Shown here: positions 1 to 6,981 of the stretch, one piece after another
Layout of the letters: each line of letters opens with the position of its first letter
How positions within the stretch are numbered: position 1 is the first letter of the stretch
Source: Granulicella sp. L60
Lineage (GTDB): Bacteria; Acidobacteriota; Terriglobia; Terriglobales; Acidobacteriaceae
NCBI RefSeq assembly: GCF_009765825.1
Contig: NZ_LMUR01000015.1
Span: 391,130-436,677 of the forward strand
Direction of reading: 5' to 3'
Length of the DNA: 45,548 nucleotides
Program-made: the position numbers and the translations under genes
The notes under the pieces: generated by a model
The model's input: the letters and a program-made list of their open reading frames with translations, nothing else
The model's database searches: none
What the model was told of the DNA's origin: nothing

Positions 1-296
1 TCGCCGATGGTGATGTCGCCGCCGTTCTGCGTGATGGGGGGATTCGCAATGATTTGCTGGATGCGGGAGTCACCGTCGCTGCCTCCGCCCATCCAACCGT
101 GACTGGAGTGGAGATGGCCGGTGATGTGGACCTGGCTGTCGGAGCCGGGATGGATGCGGATGTAGCCGGAGCCGGTGAAGACATTGACCGAAGGCGAGCC
201 GCTGACGTTGAGGGTGCGGTCGAAGTTGCTGTCGGCGAGGGCAGCGGTGGCGGCGAAGGTGAGGACGGCGGCGGTGGCTAACATTTTCGCGTTCAT
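1..296 (-). CDS. Secreted GIN/DUF4097-like adhesin-head protein (partial, 3' end outside window)
   Basis: The reverse strand opens with ATG at 296, preceded by an AAGGAA ribosome site, and encodes a clear Sec signal peptide (MNAKMLATAAVLTFAATAALA). The mature part, starting DSNFDRTLNVSGSP, runs off the window after about 98 residues. Alternating polar and hydrophobic short strands (VNVFTGSGYIRIHPGSDS) resemble the beta-helical 'head GIN domain' or DUF4097 proteins, which are cell-surface proteins of unknown function. It lies 123 bp downstream of the adaptor gene on the same strand and could be cotranscribed with it. The signal peptide and reading frame are seen directly; the family name is a resemblance only. 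Confidence 0.6.
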   Translation of the reverse strand, partial: MNAKMLATAAVLTFAATAALADSNFDRTLNVSGSPSVNVFTGSGYIRIHPGSDSQVHITGHLHSSHGWMGGGSDGDSRIQQIIANPPITQNGGDITIG

Positions 297-418
297 GGAG
301 TTCCTTTGCTCAGGCGATGGCTACGATTTCGATGCTGCCTGTGGTGCATCCGGTGATGTATTTATGCGCTGGCTTCGATGGGTTTACAGGACTGGTCGCC
401 TGTCTTTCGGTGGCAGAA

Positions 419-1627
419 CTATTGTTGCAGGATGACGTTGTCTCCGGGTTTTAGGCCGGCGAGGATCTCGGTCTTGGTGCCGTTGGAGATGCCGGCTTTG
501 ATGTCGATCTTACGACGTCCAGTCTTTTGTTTGGGGTCAGGGACTTCGACGGAGGCGTTGCGGTCTTTGTCATAGAGGACGGCCTGCTCGGGAACGGTGA
601 GGACGTTTTTATGCTCTTCCATGAGGATCTCGGCGTTGGCGGTCATGTTGGCTTTGAGTTCGCCGCCGGGGTTGTCGATGGAGACGCGAACCTCGAAGGT
701 GGTGACGTTGTCTTTTTCGACGCCGAGGGGAGCGATGCGCGTGACCTTGCCGAGGAAGGTCTTGTCCTTGAAGGACTCGACTTTGATGCGGGCAGGCTGG
801 CCGAGATAGACCTTGCCGATGTCGGCCTCGTCGACCTTGCCCTGGACGTAGACCTGGCTGGTGTCGCCTACGGTCATGACGAGGGTGGCGGTGGAGCCGA
901 GGACGAGGATGGAGCTTACGGCGTCACCTTTTTCTACGTCGCGGGAGAGGATGATTCCGTCCATGGGGGACTGGATGGTGGTGTAGCTGAGCTGCTCTTT
1001 AAGCTGCTTGAGCGAGGCTTGGTTCTGGGCGACCTGGGCCTCGGCCTGGCGAAGCTTGGATTGGTCGACGGAGATCTGGGCGACGGCTTTGTCACGAGTG
1101 TTGGCGGCGGCGAGGTACTTCTGTTGGGCGTCGTCGAGAGCTTGTTTGGAGACGACGCCGTCTTTGGACATCTCAAGATTGCGGTCGTAGGTGTGCTTGT
1201 ACATGGGCAGGTCGGGGGCTTCAGCGTTGACCTTGTCGTAGTCGATGGATGCGGCGGCGGCGCGGGCGTTCGACTCGGCTGCAGCGAGTGTGGCCTTCTG
1301 GGCGGCGACCTGGGCGAAGATCTCGATCTGGTCGAGCTGGGCGAGGGTCTGGCCGGTGCGGACGCGGTCGTTGATGTCGACGTTGAGGTTGGTGACGATG
1401 CCGGAGGCTTTGGATTTGACCTCGACCTTGGTGATGGGCTGGACCTTGCCGGTGGCGACGACGGAGCGGGCTATATCTCCGTTTTCGGCCTTGGCGAGTT
1501 GGGAGGGCTCGAACTTGGTGGTGTTGCCGTGGGCGGTGACGGCGACGGCGAGAACGACGATGGCGATGAGGGCGGCTAGGCCTGACCAGAGCCAGAGTTT
1601 TCGTTTGTTTTTACGCTGTGTCGCCAA
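419..1627 (-). CDS. Efflux periplasmic adaptor (HlyD/MacA-type membrane fusion protein)
   Basis: A 402-residue protein starting MATQRKNKRKLWLW. A single N-terminal membrane anchor (about 10-32) is followed by the first half of a lipoyl/barrel-sandwich domain (IVTNLNVDINDRVRTGQTLA), a long alanine- and glutamine-rich coiled-coil hairpin (about 105-215), the second lipoyl half (SPMDGIILSRDVEKGDAV), a beta-barrel and a membrane-proximal domain (ILAGLKPGDNVILQQ). This order is that of adaptors linking an inner-membrane pump to a TolC-like channel. MacA-type adaptors usually precede an ABC pump, but the next gene on this strand is a secreted protein, so the adaptor stands alone here. A TolC-like protein lies far away at 35700-37877; any partnership is speculative. 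Confidence 0.88.
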   Translation of the reverse strand: MATQRKNKRKLWLWSGLAALIAIVVLAVAVTAHGNTTKFEPSQLAKAENGDIARSVVATGKVQPITKVEVKSKASGIVTNLNVDINDRVRTGQTLAQLDQIEIFAQVAAQKATLAAAESNARAAAASIDYDKVNAEAPDLPMYKHTYDRNLEMSKDGVVSKQALDDAQQKYLAAANTRDKAVAQISVDQSKLRQAEAQVAQNQASLKQLKEQLSYTTIQSPMDGIILSRDVEKGDAVSSILVLGSTATLVMTVGDTSQVYVQGKVDEADIGKVYLGQPARIKVESFKDKTFLGKVTRIAPLGVEKDNVTTFEVRVSIDNPGGELKANMTANAEILMEEHKNVLTVPEQAVLYDKDRNASVEVPDPKQKTGRRKIDIKAGISNGTKTEILAGLKPGDNVILQQ

Positions 1628-2083
1628 GGTATAGCTCCCATGAGATCGGTTATGTTACTGGTCTCGAAGTTTGATTACGCAAGAAGTGGCGGTGTGGTTC
1701 CGTATGGGTGGGTAAAAGTTTGGTGGAGCGGATGTTAGACGGGGAGGGGAGGGTGTCAGTAGCAGGGATGTCTAAAATTTGAGCGTAAAGGAGAGGGTTT
1801 ACTGATGGGTGAAAGGCGGATGAACGGGGTGGGGTTTCACTCCGCAACGCGATGAGAGTGCACGTTGCGGTTGAGGTCTTCTTTCTGTTTTCTGTGGATG
1901 AAGGAGGTAGGCAATGGCAAGTGCAAAAGCAGATCCCTACGGGATGACAAAACAAAAGGGATAAACAACGACAACCACAACCGCAGATCCCCTACGGGGA
2001 TGACAAACAAAAGGGCGAGCAACGGAAAAGGCAAGGGCAACGACAACAACAACAATAGAAACGATAGTGGCGGATTGGATGGG
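1628..2083. other. 456-bp gap between adaptor and lexA, with two hairpin repeat units
   Basis: No gene is convincing here. Positions 1628-1860 show nothing beyond the upstream region of the adaptor gene. Positions 1929-2014 carry two copies of a palindromic repeat, listed separately. They are followed by a low-complexity CAA/GGCAA-rich tract up to about 2060 that reaches to within 25 bp of the lexA stop codon. Confidence 0.6.
1929..2014. repeat. Dispersed hairpin repeat, pair of units (locus 1)
   Basis: Unit 1 (1929-1959) and unit 2 (1983-2014) share the pattern GCAGATCCC-TAC-GGGATGACAAA followed by CAAAAGG. Each contains a short palindrome: ATCCC TAC GGGAT in unit 1 and ATCCCC TAC GGGGAT in unit 2, so both arms gained a paired base together. 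Two related units lie at 35138-35167 and 35208-35237. I recall similar TTTGTCATCCCG-type repeats between genes of Terriglobus-like genomes; their function is unknown. Confidence 0.75.
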
Positions 2084-2689
2084 TCAGGCGTATTTACGGA
2101 GGACGCCGAGGACTTTGCCTTGAATGCTGACGTTTGCGGCAGGGGCGTAGATGGGGGCCATCTCGTTGTTCGAGGGTTGGAGTCGGATCATGCTGCCTTC
2201 GCGGTAGAAGCGCTTGAGGGTGGCGTCGGAGCCGTCGACCAGGGCGACGATGATCTCGCCTTCGCGGGCGGTGCGAGTGCGTTCGACGAGGACGTAGTCG
2301 CCGGAGACGATGTGTTCGTCGCGCATGGAGTCGCCGCGTACTTCGAGGGCGAAGACCTCGCGGTTTCCGATGATGTCGCTGAGGGAGATGCTCTCGGCGG
2401 TCTCGATGGCCTCGACGGGTTTGCCGGCGGCGATGCGGCCGAGAAGAGGCAGGCGATCGGAGCCTTTTTTGCCGCTGCGGACGGGAAGGACGTCGATGGA
2501 GCGGCTGCGGTTGTGCGCTCGCTGCAGCAGGCCTTTGTTCTGGAGGTTGGTGATGTGTTTATGCACGGTGGCGAGAGAGCTGAGGCCGAGGCCGCTGGCG
2601 ATCTCCTCGTAGGAGGGAGAGTAGCCGTTCTTCTGGGTGAAGTTCGAGAGGAAGTCGATGACCTCTTTTTGCCGACGCGTGATAGCCAT
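2084..2689 (-). CDS. lexA: LexA repressor
   Basis: A 201-residue protein of the usual LexA length. The N-terminal winged helix (about 1-65; QKEVIDFLSNFTQKNGYSPS, then ATVHKHITNLQNKGLL) binds SOS operators. The scissile Ala-Gly bond is at A88-G89 (GRIAAGKP). The S24-type catalytic dyad is Ser121 (VRGDSMRDEHI) and Lys159 (DATLKRFYREG). RecA-stimulated self-cleavage relieves repression of DNA-repair genes. It is transcribed away from the response regulator at 3002, across a shared 312-bp gap. The start is the only Met fitting the family N-terminus. No SOS gene neighbours it in the window. Confidence 0.97.
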   Translation of the reverse strand: MAITRRQKEVIDFLSNFTQKNGYSPSYEEIASGLGLSSLATVHKHITNLQNKGLLQRAHNRSRSIDVLPVRSGKKGSDRLPLLGRIAAGKPVEAIETAESISLSDIIGNREVFALEVRGDSMRDEHIVSGDYVLVERTRTAREGEIIVALVDGSDATLKRFYREGSMIRLQPSNNEMAPIYAPAANVSIQGKVLGVLRKYA

Positions 2690-2700
2690 GCGCCTGATTG

Positions 2701-2738
2701 TAGCGAATAAAAAGCGAATTGCAAAAATATATTTGCTA
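2701..2738 (-). promoter_or_regulatory. Candidate lexA upstream operator (AT-rich dyad)
   Basis: Just upstream of the lexA start, TAGCGAATA (2701-2709) and TATTTGCTA (2730-2738) form an imperfect inverted repeat. An inner dyad GCAAA...TTTGC spans 2721-2736. The position suits LexA autoregulation, but the sequence matches neither the E. coli box (CTGT...ACAG) nor the Gram-positive box (GAAC...GTTC). Treat it as a candidate only. Confidence 0.3.
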
Positions 2739-2938
2739 CTAAGTGCTCGACTGGATATCGGGGGGTGCTTGAAGTGTTACGTGTGTTGTCTTCAAAGATA
2801 GTGGCTAGGTATATTCCGATGTCTTCCGTGCATGAGAGGAAAGTACGGTGCGATTCCCGTTTTGAAATTGTCTATGCAAATCATACAAAACATGACTTGT
2901 CATTGAGCTGTCGATGCACCAAGGTAATTACACGCCTG

Positions 2939-2953
2939 CACGTTGGTAACGTG
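2939..2953. promoter_or_regulatory. Perfect 15-bp palindrome upstream of the response regulator
   Basis: CACGTT-GGT-AACGTG is a perfect inverted repeat with 6-bp arms and a 3-bp centre. It ends 48 bp before the response-regulator start codon. It could be an operator, perhaps for the regulator itself. Only the palindrome is seen directly. Confidence 0.35.
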
Positions 2954-3001
2954 ACCGATGGTTGGTAATGGGTGAATTGGACTACTGGAGGATTTTGAGG
3001 G

Positions 3002-3748
3002 ATGAGAGTTCTGATCGTTGAGGATGACGCTGCACTTGGGTTGTTTCTGCAAAAGGGTTTGAAGCTTGAAGGACATGATGTGACGTGGGTCGGCGATGGC
3101 GAAGCCGGCCTGAGGCATGCGGAGGAGTATCGGCCGGATCTGATTGTGCTCGACCTGAGCCTGCCGCGGAAGGATGGCACCGAGGTACTGGCGGAGATGC
3201 GCGGGCGTTTCGACGAGACGGCGGTGCTGGTGTTGACGGGACGAAGCCAGGTGGAGGAGCGGGTGAAGTGTTTGAACCTTGGCGCGGACGACTGCCTGCT
3301 GAAGCCGTTTAGCTTTCATGAGCTGACGGCGCGTTGCCGGGCGCTGCTGCGACGACGTGAGCAGTATGCAGACCCGATGTTGCGGCATGGCGATGTGGAG
3401 TTGAACCGCATGGACCGGAGGGTGATGCGGAACGGGCGGTTGGTGGAACTTACGGTGAAGGAGTTCAGCCTGCTGGAGTTTTTGCTGATGAGGCGTGGAC
3501 AGTGCTGCACGCGGAGTGAGCTGCTGCGCGAGGTGTGGCAGATGTCTCCTGATGCGGGGACCAATGTGGTGGATGTGTATGTGAACTATCTGCGCAGGAA
3601 GCTGGGCGCGGCGAGTGTGGATGGGGATGTGGCAGCGGGCTCTGTGATTGAGACGGTGCGGGGCGAGGGCTACCGGATGGGCGATGGTCGCAGGACGGTG
3701 GCGCGTGTGGAGGCGTATCCCGCTGGTGCGGCGCTTGCCGGTGCGTGA
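3002..3748 (+). CDS. OmpR-family two-component response regulator
   Basis: A 248-residue protein. The receiver domain (1-115) has the acidic pocket D8/D9, phospho-acceptor D51 (VLDLSLPRKDG), switch Thr79 and Lys101 (CLLKPF). The winged-helix DNA-binding domain (about 125-225) carries ELTVKEFSLLEFLL and TNVVDVYVNYLRRKLG, typical of OmpR/PhoB. A GGAGG site lies 10 bp before the ATG. No full-length sensor kinase is nearby; the next gene, overlapping by 8 bp, is a kinase-like helical hairpin, followed by a sigma-54 activator. The alanine-rich tail after residue 228 is nonstandard. The regulon is unknown, though the position next to the flagellar operon makes motility control a reasonable guess. 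Confidence 0.93.
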   Translation: MRVLIVEDDAALGLFLQKGLKLEGHDVTWVGDGEAGLRHAEEYRPDLIVLDLSLPRKDGTEVLAEMRGRFDETAVLVLTGRSQVEERVKCLNLGADDCLLKPFSFHELTARCRALLRRREQYADPMLRHGDVELNRMDRRVMRNGRLVELTVKEFSLLEFLLMRRGQCCTRSELLREVWQMSPDAGTNVVDVYVNYLRRKLGAASVDGDVAAGSVIETVRGEGYRMGDGRRTVARVEAYPAGAALAGA

Positions 3749-3998
3749 GGCAGTGGAGCGGGTGGAGCAAGCGGATCTGGTTGAACGGATCGATGTTGCG
3801 CTGCATGGTCTCTGCCAGCCGCTGACGGTGCTGCAGTGCCGGTTGGCGATGGGAGAGCTGATCGGCGAGCCGGAGGCGATGCGCGAGGCGATTCGAGAGG
3901 CGCTGCTGGAGTGTGCGCGGTTGAACAAGACCGTGGGTTCGATGCGGACGATGTTACAGGATTGCATGCGGGATAGAGACGACGAGAGGGCGGGGTAG
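3741..3998 (+). CDS. Orphan histidine-kinase dimerisation/phosphotransfer-like protein (H-box, no ATPase)
   Basis: A small helical protein of about 85 residues if the GTG at 3741, overlapping the response-regulator stop, is used; GTG at 3753 is an alternative and no ribosome site is clear. The segment ALHGLCQPLTVLQ resembles the H-box of histidine kinases (H-D/E-L-x-x-P-L), with His22 as candidate phospho-acceptor. A second helix (EAMREAIREALLECARLNKT) completes a DHp-like hairpin. No HATPase N, G1 or G2 boxes follow; the frame stops 5 bp before the sigma-54 activator. It may be a phosphotransfer protein, a scaffold, or a docking partner for one of its two neighbours. The domain call rests on the H-box resemblance alone. 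Confidence 0.6.
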   Translation: MREAVERVEQADLVERIDVALHGLCQPLTVLQCRLAMGELIGEPEAMREAIREALLECARLNKTVGSMRTMLQDCMRDRDDERAG

Positions 3999-4003
3999 AG
4001 GCG

Positions 4004-5365
4004 ATGAGTGCAGAACGGGGTGCGGTGTTGAACGAAGACATGATGGAGATGGCGGCGACGCGGACGGTAGTGTTGGCGAGTGCGGATGCGGCGTTGCGGG
4101 AGAGGCTGCGAGCTTCGCTGACCGGGCTGCGTTGGCAGGTGCGCGAGGCTGCGGGTGGGGCGGAGGCGATGGCACAGCTTGAGGATGCGCGGTCCGAGGC
4201 GCTGCTGGTGGATAGCTGGCTGCCGGATCTTGAGGTGGGAGAGTTTGCGACGGTGATCCGGATGATGTATCCGGCGATGGAGTTGCTGCGGGTGGACGGC
4301 GGAGCGGATGGAGGGGCGCGGAGCCCGAGACGGAATGAGCTTTTGCATGCTCTGCGGGAGGCGCAGAATGCACCGTTGAACGATACGGCGGCGTGGATGG
4401 CGGCTCCGGTCTCGGTGCCGACGTCTGGTGTTGGTTCTGGATCTGGCGTAGGAGCGCGGATTCCGGTGCGGGTCACTGCGGTGACTACCTCGCCTGTTCG
4501 GCAGCGGGAGGTGTCGGGAAGAGATGCTGTTGACGAGGTGTTGCGTGCGATACCGGAGTCGCTTGTTGCGGCGGAGGTTCGGGCGGAGGCGATGTTGCCT
4601 GAGATGGTGGGGACGAGCGAGCCGATGCGTGAGTTGGCGAGGCTGATCCGGCTGGTGGCGCCGCGTTCGACGACGGTGCTGATTGAAGGTGAGACGGGGA
4701 CGGGAAAAGAGGTGGTGGCGCGGGCTGTGCATCGGCTGAGTACACGCGCGGGGAGATCTTTTACGGTGTTGAACTGCGCGGCGATTCCTGAGGCTCTACT
4801 GGAGGCGGAGTTGTTTGGTCATACGCGGGGTGCGTTTACAGGGGCGGTGCAGTCGCGTACAGGACGGATTGAAGCGGCGCATGGGGGGACGCTGTTTCTG
4901 GATGAGATTGGCGAGATGCCGATGGCGCTGCAGGCGAAGATGCTGCGGTTTCTCGAGTGTGGCGAGTTGCAGCGGGTGGGCGATAACGAGACGGTGCGGG
5001 TGGATGTGAGGGTGGTTACGGCGACGCATCAGCCGTTGGAGAAGCTGGCGTCGAGCGTGGGGGCGGAGAGAACGTTTCGATTAGATCTTTATCATCGGCT
5101 CGCGGTGTTTCCGGTGGAGGTGCCGGCGCTTCGTCAGAGGATGGAGGATATGGCGCAGCTGGCGGAACACTTCCTGGAGCAGATGGGGCAGGAGATGCCG
5201 CGGAAGCGGTTGAGCGCGGAGGCGAAGGCGAGGCTGCATGAGCATAGCTGGCCGGGCAATGTTCGGGAGCTGATGCATGTGCTGGAGCGTGCGGCGATTC
5301 TGGCGGGGGACAGGCTGGAGATTGGTGCAGAGGAGATTCGGTTCCGTAGGGCTACTCGGGGGTAA
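4004..5365 (+). CDS. Sigma-54-dependent activator with receiver-like N-terminus, lacking a C-terminal HTH
   Basis: 453 residues. Residues 18-100 resemble a receiver: Asp70 (LLVDSWLPD) sits at the phospho-acceptor position, but the usual acidic pair and the switch Lys are missing (VVLASADAALR). A variable linker (100-198) precedes an AAA+ domain (about 202-430) with Walker A GETGTGKE (229-236), the sigma-54 contact loop GAFTGA (276-281) and Walker B GGTLFLDE (294-301). The protein ends RRATRG soon after the AAA+ lid, with no Fis-type helix-turn-helix, as recalled for Helicobacter FlgR. It lies immediately upstream of the flagellar operon, suggesting control of that operon with RpoN. A repeat element starts 7 bp after the stop codon, so truncation is possible. 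Confidence 0.88.
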   Translation: MSAERGAVLNEDMMEMAATRTVVLASADAALRERLRASLTGLRWQVREAAGGAEAMAQLEDARSEALLVDSWLPDLEVGEFATVIRMMYPAMELLRVDGGADGGARSPRRNELLHALREAQNAPLNDTAAWMAAPVSVPTSGVGSGSGVGARIPVRVTAVTTSPVRQREVSGRDAVDEVLRAIPESLVAAEVRAEAMLPEMVGTSEPMRELARLIRLVAPRSTTVLIEGETGTGKEVVARAVHRLSTRAGRSFTVLNCAAIPEALLEAELFGHTRGAFTGAVQSRTGRIEAAHGGTLFLDEIGEMPMALQAKMLRFLECGELQRVGDNETVRVDVRVVTATHQPLEKLASSVGAERTFRLDLYHRLAVFPVEVPALRQRMEDMAQLAEHFLEQMGQEMPRKRLSAEAKARLHEHSWPGNVRELMHVLERAAILAGDRLEIGAEEIRFRRATRG

Positions 5366-5371
5366 AGATGG

Positions 5372-5578
5372 TGTCCTGCCGGACGGGCCCACTACTCGTG
5401 GGGAGGTCACTTCGTGACTTGTATACCTTGTCGTGGCAGGATCATCTTCTATGGGCCTCGCGTTGCTCGGCAATGAAAATTCCGACCAGCGGGAGGAGCT
5501 TGGGTGTCGGTGGTTGCTTGACCGGTATACGCGTCACGAGTGACCTACCGCTGAGCAAGCGGCCCGTCCGGCAGGACA
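5372..5578. repeat. Terminal-inverted-repeat element, copy 1 (MITE-like, 207 bp)
   Basis: Both ends carry the perfect 18-bp inverted repeat TGTCCTGCCGGACGGGCC (5372-5389, and its complement at 5561-5578). Longer imperfect arms lie inside: AGGTCACTTCGTGACTTG on the left against a mirrored GTCACGAGTGACCT on the right. No open reading frame resembles a transposase. It begins 7 bp after the sigma-54 activator's stop codon. Related copies are at 32667-32847 and, truncated, at 34132-34196. Confidence 0.85.
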
Positions 5579-5603
5579 GAATCCTGAAGATGATTTGTAT
5601 AAG

Positions 5604-5632
5604 AGCGCTCTCATTCGAGGGCGCTTTTGTTT
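5604..5632 (+). terminator. Intrinsic terminator between the regulatory trio and the flagellar operon
   Basis: AGCGCTCTC (5604-5612) pairs with GAGGGCGCT (5617-5625) around an ATTC loop, a 9-bp stem with one G-U pair. It is followed by TTTTGTTT. It would end transcripts from the regulatory genes before flgB. Confidence 0.85.
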
Positions 5633-5647
5633 GGCCGCAGGACTGCA
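5632..5647 (+). promoter_or_regulatory. Candidate sigma-54 (-24/-12) promoter of the flagellar operon
   Basis: TGGCCGCAGGACTGCA has GG (5633-5634) and GC (5645-5646) at the required spacing (GG-N10-GC), with TGGC and TGCA matching the consensus TGGCACG-N4-TTGCA. Expected transcription would start near 5658, shortly before the GGAGG of flgB (5662-5666). The neighbouring sigma-54 activator supports this reading. It overlaps the T-tract of the terminator. Confidence 0.5.
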
Positions 5648-5674
5648 TCTACAGCATGCGTGGAGGTGCAGGCG

Positions 5675-6043
5675 ATGCAGACGACGACAGCGATGAGCGA
5701 TGCACTGGGACGGTATCTGGATCTGACGAGTCAGCAGATGCAGGTGACGGCAAGCAACATGGCCAACGTAGATACGCCCGGATATAAGACGCAGGGATTC
5801 GACTTTGAACAGGAGTTTGCGCGGCAGTTGCATGATGGCGGCGGCGCGGCGGCGCTGGAGGGGATGCAGGCGCCGGTGGAAGATGTGGATGGGCTGGTGG
5901 CGCGTCCGGATGGAAACAATATTTCGATCGATCGCGAAAGTATCCAACTGGCGAAGTCGCAGCTTCAGTTCAAGCTAGGCGAGCAACTGTTGAAGGGTGA
6001 ATTCTCCGGTCTGATGAGCGCAATTCATATGGATTCGAAATAA
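5675..6043 (+). CDS. flgB: Flagellar basal-body rod protein FlgB
   Basis: 122 residues, usual FlgB size. It forms the proximal rod. The N-terminal helix with the rod-protein motif LTSQQMQVTASNMANVDTPG (here NMANVDTPGYK) and the C-terminal helix ending in a short hydrophilic tail are characteristic. The start at 5675 is chosen because GGAGG lies 8 bp upstream; a longer frame from 5627 would begin inside the terminator T-tract. It is the first gene of the operon, 2 bp before flgC, and lies behind the candidate sigma-54 promoter. Confidence 0.95.
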   Translation: MQTTTAMSDALGRYLDLTSQQMQVTASNMANVDTPGYKTQGFDFEQEFARQLHDGGGAAALEGMQAPVEDVDGLVARPDGNNISIDRESIQLAKSQLQFKLGEQLLKGEFSGLMSAIHMDSK

Positions 6044-6045
6044 CT

Positions 6046-6570
6046 ATGAACCTCTTTGGCGTAATGGATGTGAGTGCTTCGGCGTTGAAGGCAGAGCGAG
6101 TGCGGGCGGAGGTGGTGGCGTCGAACATGGCGAACGCCGAGACGACGCGGACTCCAGAGGGCGGGCCGTATCAGAGACATCATGTGGTCTTTGAAGCGCA
6201 GGGCGGTGGGAGCTTCGAGCAGTCTCTGGCGAGCGAGATGAACGGTGGAGCGGGTACGACTTTTCGGAGTGGTCTTCGCAGCGCGTTTACAGGCGGGTTG
6301 GGAGGTTTGAGTAGCGGTTTGACGGCTGCCGATCCGACGCCTGGAGGAGTTGCGGTGACGAGTGTGATCAGCGATGCGAGTGCGCCGTTGCAGCGGTATG
6401 ACCCGCAGCATCCGGATGCAGGGCCGGACGGGTTTGTGTCGTATCCCGACATCAATCCGCTGACCGAGATGGTGGATTTGATGGGCGCGACGCGTTCGTA
6501 CGGGCTGAATGCTTCGGCGATTACGGCAGAGAAGAGCATGGTTTCGACGTCGCTGGATCTTCTGAAATAA
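6046..6570 (+). CDS. flgC: Flagellar basal-body rod protein FlgC
   Basis: 174 residues, somewhat longer than the usual 135-150. It has the N-terminal rod signature (ASALKAERVRAEVVASNMAN) and the C-terminal signature YPDINPLTEMVDLMGATRSY, both diagnostic of FlgC. The extra length is a Gly/Thr-rich loop (about 62-105) between the two terminal helices. It builds the proximal rod with FlgB and FliE. The start is 2 bp after the flgB stop, implying translational coupling. Confidence 0.95.
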   Translation: MNLFGVMDVSASALKAERVRAEVVASNMANAETTRTPEGGPYQRHHVVFEAQGGGSFEQSLASEMNGGAGTTFRSGLRSAFTGGLGGLSSGLTAADPTPGGVAVTSVISDASAPLQRYDPQHPDAGPDGFVSYPDINPLTEMVDLMGATRSYGLNASAITAEKSMVSTSLDLLK

Positions 6571-6615
6571 AAATGCAGTGTGTAGCACGAGATGGACTGA
6601 GGTAGGGGAGCGATT

Positions 6616-6948
6616 GTGACAGCATTGACTGGTTTGACGATGCCGAGTGGGTTTAATGTTGGAACGGTTGACGACGGATTTTTGAGTGACGCCGGAGTTG
6701 GGGCTACGAGTACGGGTGGTGGCTCGGGCGTGCCGTTTGCGGGCGTGCTGCAGACGATGGTGCAGCAGACGGGTGCGCTGGATCAGAAGGCTTCGGAGGC
6801 GGTGACGGGTTTGTTGAACGGATCCGGTGTGGAGATTCACGACGCTATGATTGCGACTCAGAAGGCGAATATTGCGTTTGAGCTGGCGTTGCAGGTGCGC
6901 AATAAAGCAGTCGGCGCATACCAACAGATGATGAGCATGCAGTTTTAA
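6616..6948 (+). CDS. fliE: Flagellar hook-basal body protein FliE
   Basis: 110 residues, usual FliE length. FliE joins the MS ring to the proximal rod. The C-terminal half (VEIHDAMIATQKANIAFELALQVRNK, in part) is the conserved FliE core, ending YQQMMSMQF. The start is GTG at 6616 with a purine-rich GGTAGGGGAG upstream. Its position between flgC and fliF is the classic order. Confidence 0.95.
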   Translation: MTALTGLTMPSGFNVGTVDDGFLSDAGVGATSTGGGSGVPFAGVLQTMVQQTGALDQKASEAVTGLLNGSGVEIHDAMIATQKANIAFELALQVRNKAVGAYQQMMSMQF

Positions 6949-6981
6949 CGATTTGTGACTTCACAGAAACGCTGAGGCGAG

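Larger units (their letters stand above)
2690..3001. other. Divergent intergenic region between lexA and the response regulator
   Basis: This is an AT-richer 312-bp gap that must hold both promoters. It contains an AT-rich dyad near lexA and a perfect palindrome near the response regulator, each listed separately. A weak sigma-70-like pair on the plus strand is TTGTCT at 2786 and TATATT at 2810 with an 18-bp spacer. No coding region is convincing. Confidence 0.5.

Noticed and set aside
1929..2014. Repeat units near lexA as a CRISPR array
   Set aside because: Only two units are present, the spacing is short and low-complexity, and no cas genes are nearby.
1865..2710. 281-residue plus-strand frame through the repeat tract and lexA
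   Set aside because: It is antisense to lexA and begins in low-complexity repeat DNA.
2900..4732. 610-residue minus-strand frame
   Set aside because: It runs antisense through three genes with recognised domains; His/Arg/Pro composition is typical of a shadow.
5627..5674. Longer FlgB start at 5627
   Set aside because: It would lie in the terminator tail and upstream of the predicted transcription start; ATG 5675 has GGAGG.
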